Source of the DNA: Planctomycetales bacterium
GTDB lineage: Bacteria > Omnitrophota > Gorgyraeia > Gygaellales > Profunditerraquicolaceae
Reading direction: 5' to 3'
Assembly (NCBI GenBank): GCA_005239725.1
Contig: SBBM01000003.1
Location: forward strand, 1 to 36,410
Length of the DNA stretch: 36,410 nucleotides
Shown here: piece after piece, positions 7,624 to 14,670 of the stretch
Layout of the letters: each line of letters starts with the position of its first letter
How positions within the stretch are numbered: the first letter of the stretch is position 1
Notes under the pieces: generated by a model
Told to the model about the DNA's origin: nothing
Database searches by the model: none
What the model saw: the letters and a program-made list of their open reading frames with translations, nothing else
Translations under genes and position numbers: made by a program

Positions 7624-8020
7624 CTCTCTTATATTCTCTGGTTACCGTTGTGGCTATTCCGCCGCGGGAATTAAACCTGCCCGTAATCTTTGCCCGGCGC
7701 GGATTACAAGCCGCAACGAAATCATCGAGCATTTTATTGACCAGGTGCTCGTGGAATATGCCGATGTTGCGGAAAAATATAGTGTACATTTTAAAAGACT
7801 TTAACTCAATACAGTATTTATCCGGCGAATACTCAATATTTATTACCGCAAAATCCGGCAGCCCGGTTTTAGGGCAAATGCAGGTAAATTCGGGCACCTC
7901 AAGGCAAATCGTATATTCTTTATCCGGATACTGATTCTTCCAGGCTTCAATCTTCGGCGTTTTAAGACTCCTTATGTTTCTCTGCAATCCTTCATAGGAA
8001 GATAAAGTTTTGTGTCTCAT
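7601..8020 (-). CDS. queF: NADPH-dependent 7-cyano-7-deazaguanine reductase (QueF, unimodular)
   Basis: Reduces the nitrile of preQ0 to the amine of preQ1 with NADPH, in the queuosine tRNA-modification pathway. The 139-residue single-domain form has the family signature: catalytic Cys49 in CICPKTGLPDF with Asp56, and the NADPH motif ELKSFK (72-77). The sequence NIGIFHEHLVNKMLDDF fits the T-fold. Its start overlaps the queE stop by 4 nt, and its 3' end is overlapped by the fumarase alpha start. It is the last enzyme of the queD-C-E-F order seen here. Tgt and QueA, which act afterwards, are not in the window. Confidence 0.95.
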   Translation of the reverse strand: MRHKTLSSYEGLQRNIRSLKTPKIEAWKNQYPDKEYTICLEVPEFTCICPKTGLPDFAVINIEYSPDKYCIELKSFKMYTIFFRNIGIFHEHLVNKMLDDFVAACNPRRAKITGRFNSRGGIATTVTREYKRDENYISG

Positions 8021-8688
8021 CTTACCCCCGCTATTTTATGCATCTGCGGTATGACAAATGTGGCAACGTTATTCTTAATACAAGTCTGTTTGAAATTTTC
8101 AAGCTTATCTTTCAGGCGATTATACTCTTCAAAGCTATTCGGCTGTAAAACCAAAATTGCAGAATCGTTGACCTCCTTTATCAAACTTATGCCTTCATGC
8201 AAATCTTCTTCTTCCGTAGACTCGCAGATAACTGTCTTTAAGAAAAACTCTTTTTGCGAACTTAACTCCAGAAACTTTCGATGCGCCTGCCAATAATCGC
8301 CTGCCATGGTTGAAGTAGGAAGTTTAAAATCCATTGCCACGACATCAACGTAATCTATAACCTCTCTGAGCGCTCCCGGCAGTGTCCCGTTAGTCTCAAG
8401 GTAATTCCTAAGATTTCTCTTATGGGTCTCTTTAAGCACTTCTTTTAAAAAATCTTTCTGCAGAAGCGGCTCTCCGCCTGTGAATGCGACGGTATGATAA
8501 CCTCTTGGCTGCGATTCTAGTTCTCCGAATAATTCCTGCGGGCTGTATTCCCTGAAAGAATTCAGCCTTGTGTCGCAAAACTTGCACGCCAGGTTACAGC
8601 CAAAAAAACGTATAAATAACTGCTGCTCGCCAAAATAAAGTCCTTCGCCCTGGAGACTCACAAAAACTTCCGAAATTTTACCTTTCAT
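8017..8688 (-). CDS. queE: 7-carboxy-7-deazaguanine synthase (radical SAM, QueE)
   Basis: A radical-SAM enzyme that contracts 6-carboxy-tetrahydropterin to 7-carboxy-7-deazaguanine. At 223 residues, it opens with the family's ISEVFVSLQGEGLYFGEQQLFIRFFG. Three cysteines for the 4Fe-4S cluster follow as C31-x3-C35-x2-C38 (CNLACKFCDT), then the SAM-binding FTGGEPLL. The start overlaps the queC stop by 11 nt and the stop overlaps the queF start by 4 nt. It lies between the enzymes that use its product (QueC) and make its substrate (QueD), so the function is well supported by both motif and context. Confidence 0.96.
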   Translation of the reverse strand: MKGKISEVFVSLQGEGLYFGEQQLFIRFFGCNLACKFCDTRLNSFREYSPQELFGELESQPRGYHTVAFTGGEPLLQKDFLKEVLKETHKRNLRNYLETNGTLPGALREVIDYVDVVAMDFKLPTSTMAGDYWQAHRKFLELSSQKEFFLKTVICESTEEEDLHEGISLIKEVNDSAILVLQPNSFEEYNRLKDKLENFKQTCIKNNVATFVIPQMHKIAGVR

Positions 8689-9370
8689 CTATCCCCGCTT
8701 CTTTAAAGCCTTTTGCCCGGTAATAACAGCTGTCACATTTTCCGCAAGGAACCCTTCCTCCGCGATAACACGACCAGGTAAACCGAAAAGGGACGTTTAA
8801 TTTCGCGCCTTTAAGGATGATCCGGGCTTTCGTATCATTTATCAGAGGGGCCTCGATTTTAATATCTCTATTTTCAACGCCAGACTTTGTCCCCTCCGCA
8901 GCCACTTCATTAAACGCGCGGTAAAATTCCGGACGGCAGTCCGGATAGCCGGAATAATCCTGGGCATGCGCGCCGATAAATATCGCCCGCGCGTTTATCG
9001 CCTCTGCATACGATAAGGCAAAACTTAAAAAAATAATATTGCGCCCCGGGACGTAGGTGGAGGGTATTTTTGTTGCCCGTTTGCCCGTTTGCCCGTTCGC
9101 CCGTTCGGGAATATTTATTTTCTTATCTAAGAGGCTTGAACCTTTGCAGGGTAGAGTAATTTTTATAACTTCGTATTTACACCCTGTTGCCCCGGCGACT
9201 TTTTTTGCCGCCCGAATCTCTCTTTTGTGGCGCTGGCCGTAATCAAAAATAAGGCAGAAACATTCGAAGCCCTTACTTTTGGCTATATATAAAGTTACTG
9301 CCGAATCCAGGCCGCCAGATAATAAAACAATCGCCCGCTTTCCCGCGGGCAGGACTCTCTCATTCCTCAT
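8678..9370 (-). CDS. queC: 7-cyano-7-deazaguanine synthase (QueC)
   Basis: ATP-dependent conversion of 7-carboxy-7-deazaguanine with ammonia to preQ0. The 230-residue protein has the PP-loop LLSGGLDSA (about 16-24), the STYVPGRNIIFLSFA core and a C-terminal zinc site formed by Cys201, Cys209, Cys212 and Cys215 (CGKCDSC). The start overlaps queD by 11 nt. Odd feature: a tandem octamer repeat (9073-9104) encodes residues about 89-99 (RANGQTGKRAT) in the variable loop just before STYVPGRN. The unit length is not a multiple of three, so loss or gain of one unit would kill the gene. The present copy is in frame and looks intact. Confidence 0.95.
   Translation of the reverse strand: MRNERVLPAGKRAIVLLSGGLDSAVTLYIAKSKGFECFCLIFDYGQRHKREIRAAKKVAGATGCKYEVIKITLPCKGSSLLDKKINIPERANGQTGKRATKIPSTYVPGRNIIFLSFALSYAEAINARAIFIGAHAQDYSGYPDCRPEFYRAFNEVAAEGTKSGVENRDIKIEAPLINDTKARIILKGAKLNVPFRFTWSCYRGGRVPCGKCDSCYYRAKGFKEAGIDER
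9073..9104. repeat. Octanucleotide tandem repeat inside queC
   Basis: Four units of 8 bp on the plus strand: TTGCCCGT three times, then TCGCCCGT. The 32-bp tract has the same unit length, copy number and near-identical unit sequence as the tract in the maf-M48 gene (17436-17467), allowing for strand and phase. Confidence 0.9.
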
Positions 9371-9716
9371 ACGTGGCCGAACTGGTATTATTTTCCCACA
9401 CAGTCACCGATTCAAGAACCGGAATTCCGGGCTTAAGGCGGCTATAAATATACTTGGCGATATTTTCCGAGGTAGGGTTGGCTTTTTTAAAATAGGGGAT
9501 TTTATTCAAATACGTATGGTCTAATTTTTCCAGCACCTTATTCAGTTTCATTTTTAAATATTTAAAATCCAAAACAAAACCTATTTTGTCCAACCCGGAC
9601 TTTGAGGCGGTAATCTCCACTTTCCAGTTATGCCCATGCAGCTCCTCGCACTTGCCTTTATACCCTCGGAGGTTATGCGCGGAAGAAAATCCCCCCTCAA
9701 CCTTTACGCTATACAT
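9360..9716 (-). CDS. queD: 6-carboxy-5,6,7,8-tetrahydropterin synthase (QueD)
   Basis: Converts dihydroneopterin triphosphate to 6-carboxytetrahydropterin, the first dedicated step toward queuosine. This is the short 118-residue PTPS-family form. Zinc ligands are His14 (SSAHNL), His27 and His29 (ELHGHNW), with catalytic Cys23. LDHTYLN and ENIAKYIYSRL are further family marks. It is the promoter-proximal member of queDCEF, overlaps murI by 8 nt upstream and queC by 11 nt downstream. No preQ1 riboswitch is visible; the overlap with murI leaves no leader for one. GTP cyclohydrolase I is not in the window. Confidence 0.95.
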   Translation of the reverse strand: MYSVKVEGGFSSAHNLRGYKGKCEELHGHNWKVEITASKSGLDKIGFVLDFKYLKMKLNKVLEKLDHTYLNKIPYFKKANPTSENIAKYIYSRLKPGIPVLESVTVWENNTSSATYEE

Positions 9717-10503
9717 TGCTCACCCTGCTTACGTCTTTTACGGAACGGCCGAGAAACCTGTTGGCCAGATTGCGGAACCATTCCGGGTTATCGCTTACGT
9801 AAAATTTGGCTTTCCCTTTCTTGCCATTTTTATTCAGCAAACCTTCGGCGGAAAGTATCTTTTTTACTTCCATCCCTACCTGTTTGGCCGAATCAATCAA
9901 GTTAACCTGTTTACCCAGCACCTCCTGGATTACCGGCCGCAATAACGGATAATGAGTGCAACCCAGGATAAGCGTATCTACCCGGGCATCCTTTAAGGGC
10001 CTAAGGTAGGTACGCGCTACTTCCAAAACCACTTTCCCCATCAGCCACCCTTCTTCCACAAAAGGCACAAATAAAGGCGTTGCCATGGTGAATACCTTAA
10101 TCGCCGGGTCAAGTTCTCTTATCTGGATTTCATAACTACGGCTCTTTATGGTGCTGGGCGTGCCAATTACGCCGATGCGCTTATTTTGCGTAGCATACAC
10201 AGCCTCCCTTACCGCCGGGGTAAGCACGCCGACAATAGGGACACGGAAATGATTTTTTATCACAGGCAATGCTACGCTCGAAACGGTATTGCAGGCGACG
10301 CAGATTAATTTTACGTCCTCTTTAAGCAATAAGAGTATATTTTCAATCGAAAAACGGATAACCGTTTCTCTGGATTTTATGCCGTAGGGCACGCGCGCCG
10401 TATCGCCGAAATATACTATATCTTCTCCGGGTAGCTGCGAAATCAATTCCTTAACTACGGTAAGCCCGCCAACGCCTGAATCAAAAACACCGATTGGTTT
10501 CAT
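9709..10503 (-). CDS. murI: Glutamate racemase
   Basis: Interconverts L- and D-glutamate, supplying D-Glu for peptidoglycan. The two catalytic cysteines are in ACNTVSS (about 70) and GCTHYPLL (about 181), and the N-terminus has the family's GVFDSGVGGLTV. I chose the ATG at 10503 (264 residues), which falls directly before this motif; a frame extending to 10545 would add 14 residues overlapping the amidase gene. The start lies 1 nt past the amidase stop, so translational coupling is likely. Together with the amidase upstream and alr elsewhere in the window it belongs to cell-wall metabolism. Confidence 0.95.
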   Translation of the reverse strand: MKPIGVFDSGVGGLTVVKELISQLPGEDIVYFGDTARVPYGIKSRETVIRFSIENILLLLKEDVKLICVACNTVSSVALPVIKNHFRVPIVGVLTPAVREAVYATQNKRIGVIGTPSTIKSRSYEIQIRELDPAIKVFTMATPLFVPFVEEGWLMGKVVLEVARTYLRPLKDARVDTLILGCTHYPLLRPVIQEVLGKQVNLIDSAKQVGMEVKKILSAEGLLNKNGKKGKAKFYVSDNPEWFRNLANRFLGRSVKDVSRVSNV

Positions 10504-10504
10504 T

Positions 10505-11596
10505 TTACCTTTTATCTCCCTGGGCAAATATAAGCCCGCTCGCATAACTCTCTATGCCCTGTCTTATCTCCTCCGCTATCTTCTGGCGGTAATAACTATT
10601 CTTAAGGTAGTTTTCCTCCGTCCGGTTAGTCAAATAACCTACTTCCACCAATACCGCGGGGATGCGCGCCCCCCTTAAGACCTGGAAATTGGCGTTCTTC
10701 ACCCCTAGCATTTTGATATTTAAACCGCCGTTGCCTACTTGTTTGCATATAGAACGCGCCAGCTCTATGGATTCGGCGCGGCAATTCGTATAAATCATAT
10801 CCCAGAGTATTGTCTTTATATTTTCCGACTGACCGGCAAAACATTTCGGGTCAATATTCAGGGGCGCGCCGTTCCGGGAAGCATATAATGCGCGTTTTGT
10901 GTCGCTTACTTTCGGAGAAATATAATAAACTTCAAAGCCGTTTACGCTGCGCGAGCGGTGGGCATTGCTATGGATGCTCACAAACAAGTCCCCCCCGGAT
11001 TTATTGGCTATATCCACCCTCCCCTGCAGGGTAATAAATCTATCCGCGGTGCGCGTCATCACCACTTCAATCCCGTCCTCCTTTAAGAGGCTGGCCAGCC
11101 TTTTTGCGATATCTAAATTAACCACTTTCTCGCGTAAACCGGTTTTCCCTTTTGCTCCGGCGTCCTCTCCGCCGTGCCCGGCGTCAACGACAACTTTTTT
11201 AATCCTGCGCAAATCTAATGCCGGTTTTCCGTAAGCAGGGGTGGCCCTCACAAATAAATTATCCAAAACCTGCTCTTTAAATTTATAAGGCACAACTATT
11301 GTCCCTTGATAAATATCAACTGGCAAACTTAGTTTCTGGGGCCTCCCGTCAATAAGCACCAGGGTATCGCCTGCGCGCATGTTAACTTTATGCACGCCCT
11401 TATTTAAAATAATTGTCCGGGTAACTATGTCGTAATCCCAGTTTATACCCTGGCGCTCGCAATAAGTGATCAAGGGCAGATAGGCTGTTCCGTTAATGTC
11501 ATACTCCAGCAGCGCTTCTCTCCGGGGTACAGTGACGCAGCCTGAGAAAATCAAAAGTAGAAAATAAAAAGTTAAAAGCAAATTTTTACTTTTCAT
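10505..11596 (-). CDS. N-acetylmuramoyl-L-alanine amidase (Amidase_3), lipoprotein-like
   Basis: Cleaves the bond between MurNAc and the stem peptide, remodelling the wall in the periplasm. A 363-residue protein with a signal peptide and lipobox (LIFSGC, Cys about 20). An N-terminal region (about 30-125) resembles a copper-amine-oxidase-N-like fold, probably non-catalytic. The zinc-dependent Amidase_3 domain runs from about 134 to 350. Visible catalytic motifs: VVDAGHGGEDAG, an early Glu (REKVVNLDIAKRL), SIHSNAH and VLVEVGYLTN. The start codon is only 3 nt from the CCA end of the tmRNA gene, so its message leader would be the tmRNA itself; no Shine-Dalgarno is seen. It abuts murI. Confidence 0.92.
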   Translation of the reverse strand: MKSKNLLLTFYFLLLIFSGCVTVPRREALLEYDINGTAYLPLITYCERQGINWDYDIVTRTIILNKGVHKVNMRAGDTLVLIDGRPQKLSLPVDIYQGTIVVPYKFKEQVLDNLFVRATPAYGKPALDLRRIKKVVVDAGHGGEDAGAKGKTGLREKVVNLDIAKRLASLLKEDGIEVVMTRTADRFITLQGRVDIANKSGGDLFVSIHSNAHRSRSVNGFEVYYISPKVSDTKRALYASRNGAPLNIDPKCFAGQSENIKTILWDMIYTNCRAESIELARSICKQVGNGGLNIKMLGVKNANFQVLRGARIPAVLVEVGYLTNRTEENYLKNSYYRQKIAEEIRQGIESYASGLIFAQGDKR

Positions 11597-11599
11597 AAT

Positions 11600-12000
11600 T
11601 GGTGGAGGTGCGGGGATTCGAACCCCGGTCCCTAAGAAACTGAATAAAAGCCGCTACATGCTTAGTCTCTCTTTTAGGCTTAATCCCGCTGACTCCGGTA
11701 GACAGGATTCAGCAAGACGCAGCCTTTAAACCGCATCATCTCTTAACCTAAGGCAGGATAAGAGACTATCCTGTTAGTTCACTCATCCAGGTCACAGGCG
11801 CTCCCGGAGAGAGGCCCACTCTTTAATTAAAGAGTGGGACTTGAACGCCAGCCGGGACCATCCCGAAGGAGGGCCTTAAAGCTGTTACTACTGGATTGTA
11901 GTTTGCGTTTATATTGTGCACGGATTGATAACGCGGCCAACCATGCGTCCGCGGCATGCTGCTTTTACCCGAATCCCTTAAGTCGAGCCCTTTCACCCCC
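11600..12000 (-). ncRNA. ssrA: Transfer-messenger RNA (tmRNA)
   Basis: Rescues stalled ribosomes with SmpB by adding a degradation tag. The 401-nt minus-strand RNA has matching ends GGGGGTG and CACCTCC with discriminator A and an encoded CCA. The G3-U70 wobble needed for alanine charging is present, as are 5' GGCTCGAC and a 3' TTCGAATC T-loop arm. A pseudoknot-1-like region precedes the tag start (GCA at 11906, after ATAAAC). A perfect 24-nt palindrome (11818-11841) forms a hairpin downstream of the tag start. Its 5' eight nucleotides are also the end of smpB, and the amidase ATG starts 3 nt after its CCA. The tag reading frame is unusually long (see the separate entry). Confidence 0.95.
11823..11906 (-). 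other. tmRNA tag reading frame, 27 codons as read
   Basis: Alignment by eye with known tmRNAs puts the resume codon at GCA (11904-11906), preceded by the usual ATAAAC. The frame begins ANYNPVVTAL and then runs on through RPSFGMVPAG and VQVPLFN to a TAA at 11823-11825, inside a hairpin. Removing one T from the GCTTTAAG run would end it after nine residues as ANYNPVVTA, much like Thermotoga's ANEPVAVAA. Confidence 0.6.
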
Positions 12001-12454
12001 TGTTCCTTCTATGTTTTAGCGCCTGGCGCATCTGCCTCTCCGCTTCCCGGCGCTTGATATCTTGCCTGCGGTCATAAAGTTTCTTGCCCCGGCAGAGCCC
12101 AAGCTCTACCTTGGCAAAACCGCGGTCATTAAAATATACTTTCAAAGGGACAAGCGTAAGCCCCTTCTGAGTCAATTGCCCGATTAACCTGAGTATTTGT
12201 TTTTTGTGAAGAAGGAGCCTTCTCGGCCGCGTTGATTCGACATTCAGATAACTGGCTTGCGCATAAGGGCTTATATGCGTGTTATATAAGATAACCTCGT
12301 TACCATCAATGCGCGCGAAACTATCATTCAGGTTTACCCTCCCGTCGCGCAGGGACTTCACCTCGCTGCCCTTCAATTCTATACCGCATTCAATATTCTC
12401 TAAGATGTTATAATCCCGGTATGCCTTTCGGTTGGTAGCGGCAATTTTATTCAT
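11993..12454 (-). CDS. smpB: SsrA-binding protein SmpB
   Basis: Binds tmRNA and delivers it to stalled ribosomes. The 153-residue length is normal. Family marks are the OB-fold start ATNRKAYRDYNILENIECGIELKGSEVKSLRDGRVNL (given here only to locate residues 6-43), the central YFNDRGFAKVELGLCRGKKLYDRRQDIKRRE segment and a basic C-terminal tail. The ATG overlaps the AEC-transporter stop by 4 nt. The last codons (Arg, Gly, stop) are the first eight nucleotides of tmRNA, so the two partners are fused back to front in one transcript. Confidence 0.97.
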   Translation of the reverse strand: MNKIAATNRKAYRDYNILENIECGIELKGSEVKSLRDGRVNLNDSFARIDGNEVILYNTHISPYAQASYLNVESTRPRRLLLHKKQILRLIGQLTQKGLTLVPLKVYFNDRGFAKVELGLCRGKKLYDRRQDIKRREAERQMRQALKHRRNRG

Positions 12455-13401
12455 TTTACCACAACTAACGCAAAATATAAACTTAAAAAAACCGGTATGG
12501 TGATCAGGCTTAAAATATGGCCGAAGAATATCCCCTGGCTGATGAGTGCGTCTTTTTTGTTGTAGTGGCGCATAATTACCGACAGAGTCGTAGCCGGAGG
12601 CATGGCAAGCTGCATAACAACCAGGAGGCCGACAAGTTTTTCAATCCGGAATGCCAGCACGAACAATAATCCGATGAACGGCAAAACTATTAATTTCAAT
12701 AGAGATACTAGGATTAATGTCTTTTTATCAATTTTCCCTAATTCTATCGAAGCTAAATTTCCGCCAACAACGAACATCGCCAGCGGCAAAGTGCAATCGC
12801 CGACCATACGCATAGGCTTCACTATGGCATGGGGAGTAAACCTGTTCAGTTCCAAGGCGATAAAAAAAAGGCTAAAGAGCGTTGCGATAACCGGGGGATT
12901 AAACAAGCTGGCTAATTCCGGCCTTTTTGCCCTGGCAGAAGTCAACATATGCACTCCTACTGACCAGATGGTAAGATTAAAACCTAATAAAAACAAGAAA
13001 ATATAAATGAACATTGAGCCTATTTCATATTTGGGCAAAAGCGTCGCAACCAGAATTAAAGGCAAGTATCCTGAGTTCTGAAAAGTAATCAGGCTTAAAA
13101 ATTGCGTCTTATGGTCCTTTATAAACCATTGGGCTAAAAACCCTAACCCAAATCCGATTCCGGTAATAGCTATGCTGATTAAAGGGAACACCCACCAATG
13201 CGGATAAAGACTGAAGGTGAAATTCCGGGTTAATTCGCAAAACATTAAAACCGGCAGGGTAACCTGGACGAGGAGGCGCGTTAATCCGCTCAAGCCCTCC
13301 TGACTTATTATGTCTTTTTTTACCAGATAATACCCTATTGCCCCCAGGATAAAAATCTGAAAAACCGCTATGCCGGTAACCTTAAAAGATTCTAAAAACA
13401 T
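12451..13401 (-). CDS. AEC-family transporter (auxin efflux carrier type)
   Basis: An integral membrane transporter of about 316 residues with roughly ten hydrophobic helices and the AEC-family look (FILGAIGYYLVKKDIIS, LTRLLVQVTLPVLMF). Bacterial members move organic acids or other anions; the substrate here cannot be told. A near-symmetric two-half arrangement is visible, with a conserved proline-containing segment in each half (VTLPVLMF; LAMPPATTLSVI). I chose the ATG at 13401 because GAGAGG precedes it; a longer frame to 13437 lacks a site and lies in the leader. It is the first gene after a strong predicted promoter and overlaps smpB by 4 nt. Confidence 0.88.
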   Translation of the reverse strand: MFLESFKVTGIAVFQIFILGAIGYYLVKKDIISQEGLSGLTRLLVQVTLPVLMFCELTRNFTFSLYPHWWVFPLISIAITGIGFGLGFLAQWFIKDHKTQFLSLITFQNSGYLPLILVATLLPKYEIGSMFIYIFLFLLGFNLTIWSVGVHMLTSARAKRPELASLFNPPVIATLFSLFFIALELNRFTPHAIVKPMRMVGDCTLPLAMFVVGGNLASIELGKIDKKTLILVSLLKLIVLPFIGLLFVLAFRIEKLVGLLVVMQLAMPPATTLSVIMRHYNKKDALISQGIFFGHILSLITIPVFLSLYFALVVVK

Positions 13402-13451
13402 ACTTTTCCTCTCGCTTGCCCGGCCGGGCCAAGCCAATGTTAAAGTAATAT

Positions 13452-13480
13452 ATTATAGCAACAAAACAAACTGCCTGCAA
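13452..13480 (-). promoter_or_regulatory. Sigma-70-type promoter for the AEC-smpB-ssrA cluster
   Basis: TTGCAG (13475-13480) and TATAAT (13452-13457) are separated by 17 nt on the minus strand. The predicted start near 13445 gives a leader of roughly 45 nt before the AEC ATG. It lies 9 bp from the divergent tRNA-Leu promoter. Confidence 0.65.
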
Positions 13481-13489
13481 TTTTTTAGT

Positions 13490-13518
13490 TTGACAGATTT
13501 ATCCGGCTGGAATATACT
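13490..13518 (+). promoter_or_regulatory. Sigma-70-type promoter for tRNA-Leu
   Basis: TTGACA (13490-13495), a 17-nt spacer and TATACT (13513-13518) are followed 17 nt later by the tRNA 5' end. Spacing and hexamers are near consensus, as expected for a stable RNA. Confidence 0.75.
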
Positions 13519-13535
13519 TGAAATGTTGGCTCTTT

Positions 13536-13620
13536 GCGGAGGTGGCGGAACTGGCATACGCGTACGTCTCAGAAGCGTATGGGGTAACCCTTGAGGGTTC
13601 AACTCCCTCCCTCCGCACCA
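13536..13620 (+). tRNA. tRNA-Leu (CAG)
   Basis: Class II tRNA with a long variable arm. Acceptor GCGGAGG/CCTCCGC, anticodon stem TACGT/GCGTA around loop CTCAGAA (anticodon CAG), discriminator A and encoded CCA (13618-13620). It has its own promoter and is convergent with the sensor gene whose stop is 30 nt away. Confidence 0.96.
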
Positions 13621-13650
13621 TTTAGCAGTATTTCCCCGAAGCCTCTTGCC

Positions 13651-14646
13651 CTATAGGACAGGCGGTTTTTCGTCCTTCCTGGAAATTTTCTCTTCCAGAG
13701 CCATAATTTTTTCCTTTAGCTCCACCATCTTCAATTCCCGGTCTACGGCTATCTTATTAAAAATCTCCAATTCCTTTATTTTCTTCTGTAGTTCCGCCTT
13801 CGCCTGTTCCAGGCTGATAACATTCTCTTTCAGGCTCTGCTCGAGTTCGATTTTTTTGGTGACATCGCGGGTTATGTGTATATATTCGTTCACCCGGCCC
13901 TCATGGTCCGGAAGAGGGTGCGTGGAAACCTCTACATAAATTTTATTGCCGGCTTTTCCCTGATGCGTATGCAGGGCCGTTGCCGGCATGCCGGTCCTAG
14001 CCGACTCATCCAGAGGGCAGAAATGCCCCTTGCTTGAACACGGCCCTTCGAATTTATGAGTTATCTGATAACAATGTTCTCCGCTTATTTCTTTGGCCGA
14101 AGAAAATTCCTTCGCCCGGCTGTTTGCCCATAATATTTTATAATTTCTGTCGATAAGCATGATGCCCTCATCAACGCCATCGGTTATCCTGTCCAATAAT
14201 TCTTTTTTTACCAGGTCGCCGTGGCGCAGGGCATTATCCAGGATGACGCCCAATTGCCTACCCAGCGTTTCGAGGATCCGGATATCCTCCAAAGTATACC
14301 TCCGGAGATTTTCTTTTTTTCCTAACGCCAGCAGGCCTTTACTTTTGCCTTCCAGGAGTATCGGCACCAAGACTTCCAGGGCATTTTCCTTAAAAAATAC
14401 CCCTATCTCTTCCCTGATATCCTCGTACACTGGACTTAACTCCATCTCTCCTCTTTCAATAGCCTTAAGATAACTGTTAAACCAGGCCGATAACCCGGAA
14501 CCGGCCTTAAAGATATTCTTTTTCTTCTGCAATAAACCCAGCCTCTCTAAATTTTCATAGCCGATATTGAATATTTCCTCATAATCGTCTTTGCCGGGAG
14601 GCTTAACCAGCAATAAACCGTTACGGATATACAGGATCTCCTTCAA
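13651..14646 (-). CDS. GAF-PAS-coiled-coil half of a split sensor protein
   Basis: About 331 residues holding a GAF domain (about 35-165) and a PAS domain (about 170-275) with three cysteines (HCYQITHKFEGPCSSKG, then HFCPLDE), followed by a coiled coil (about 275-325). No kinase or cyclase domain follows, so any output is missing or goes through a partner. It is in the same frame as the upstream 7TM part, separated only by one TGA (14671-14673). Eight in-frame sense codons lie between that TGA and the first plausible start (TTG, 14646), which has no good ribosome site. It therefore reads as the 3' half of a broken gene rather than an independent one. A stop-bypass mechanism is not excluded. 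Confidence 0.75.
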   Translation of the reverse strand: MKEILYIRNGLLLVKPPGKDDYEEIFNIGYENLERLGLLQKKKNIFKAGSGLSAWFNSYLKAIERGEMELSPVYEDIREEIGVFFKENALEVLVPILLEGKSKGLLALGKKENLRRYTLEDIRILETLGRQLGVILDNALRHGDLVKKELLDRITDGVDEGIMLIDRNYKILWANSRAKEFSSAKEISGEHCYQITHKFEGPCSSKGHFCPLDESARTGMPATALHTHQGKAGNKIYVEVSTHPLPDHEGRVNEYIHITRDVTKKIELEQSLKENVISLEQAKAELQKKIKELEIFNKIAVDRELKMVELKEKIMALEEKISRKDEKPPVL

Positions 14647-14670
14647 TTCCCTGAACAGGTTGCTGATTAT

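Noticed and set aside
9073-9104. CRISPR or iteron array
   Set aside because: Units are 8 bp, contiguous without spacers, and fully inside coding sequence.
11834-12019. Plus-strand open frame inside the tmRNA
   Set aside because: Lies entirely antisense to ssrA, no start signal and no family resemblance.
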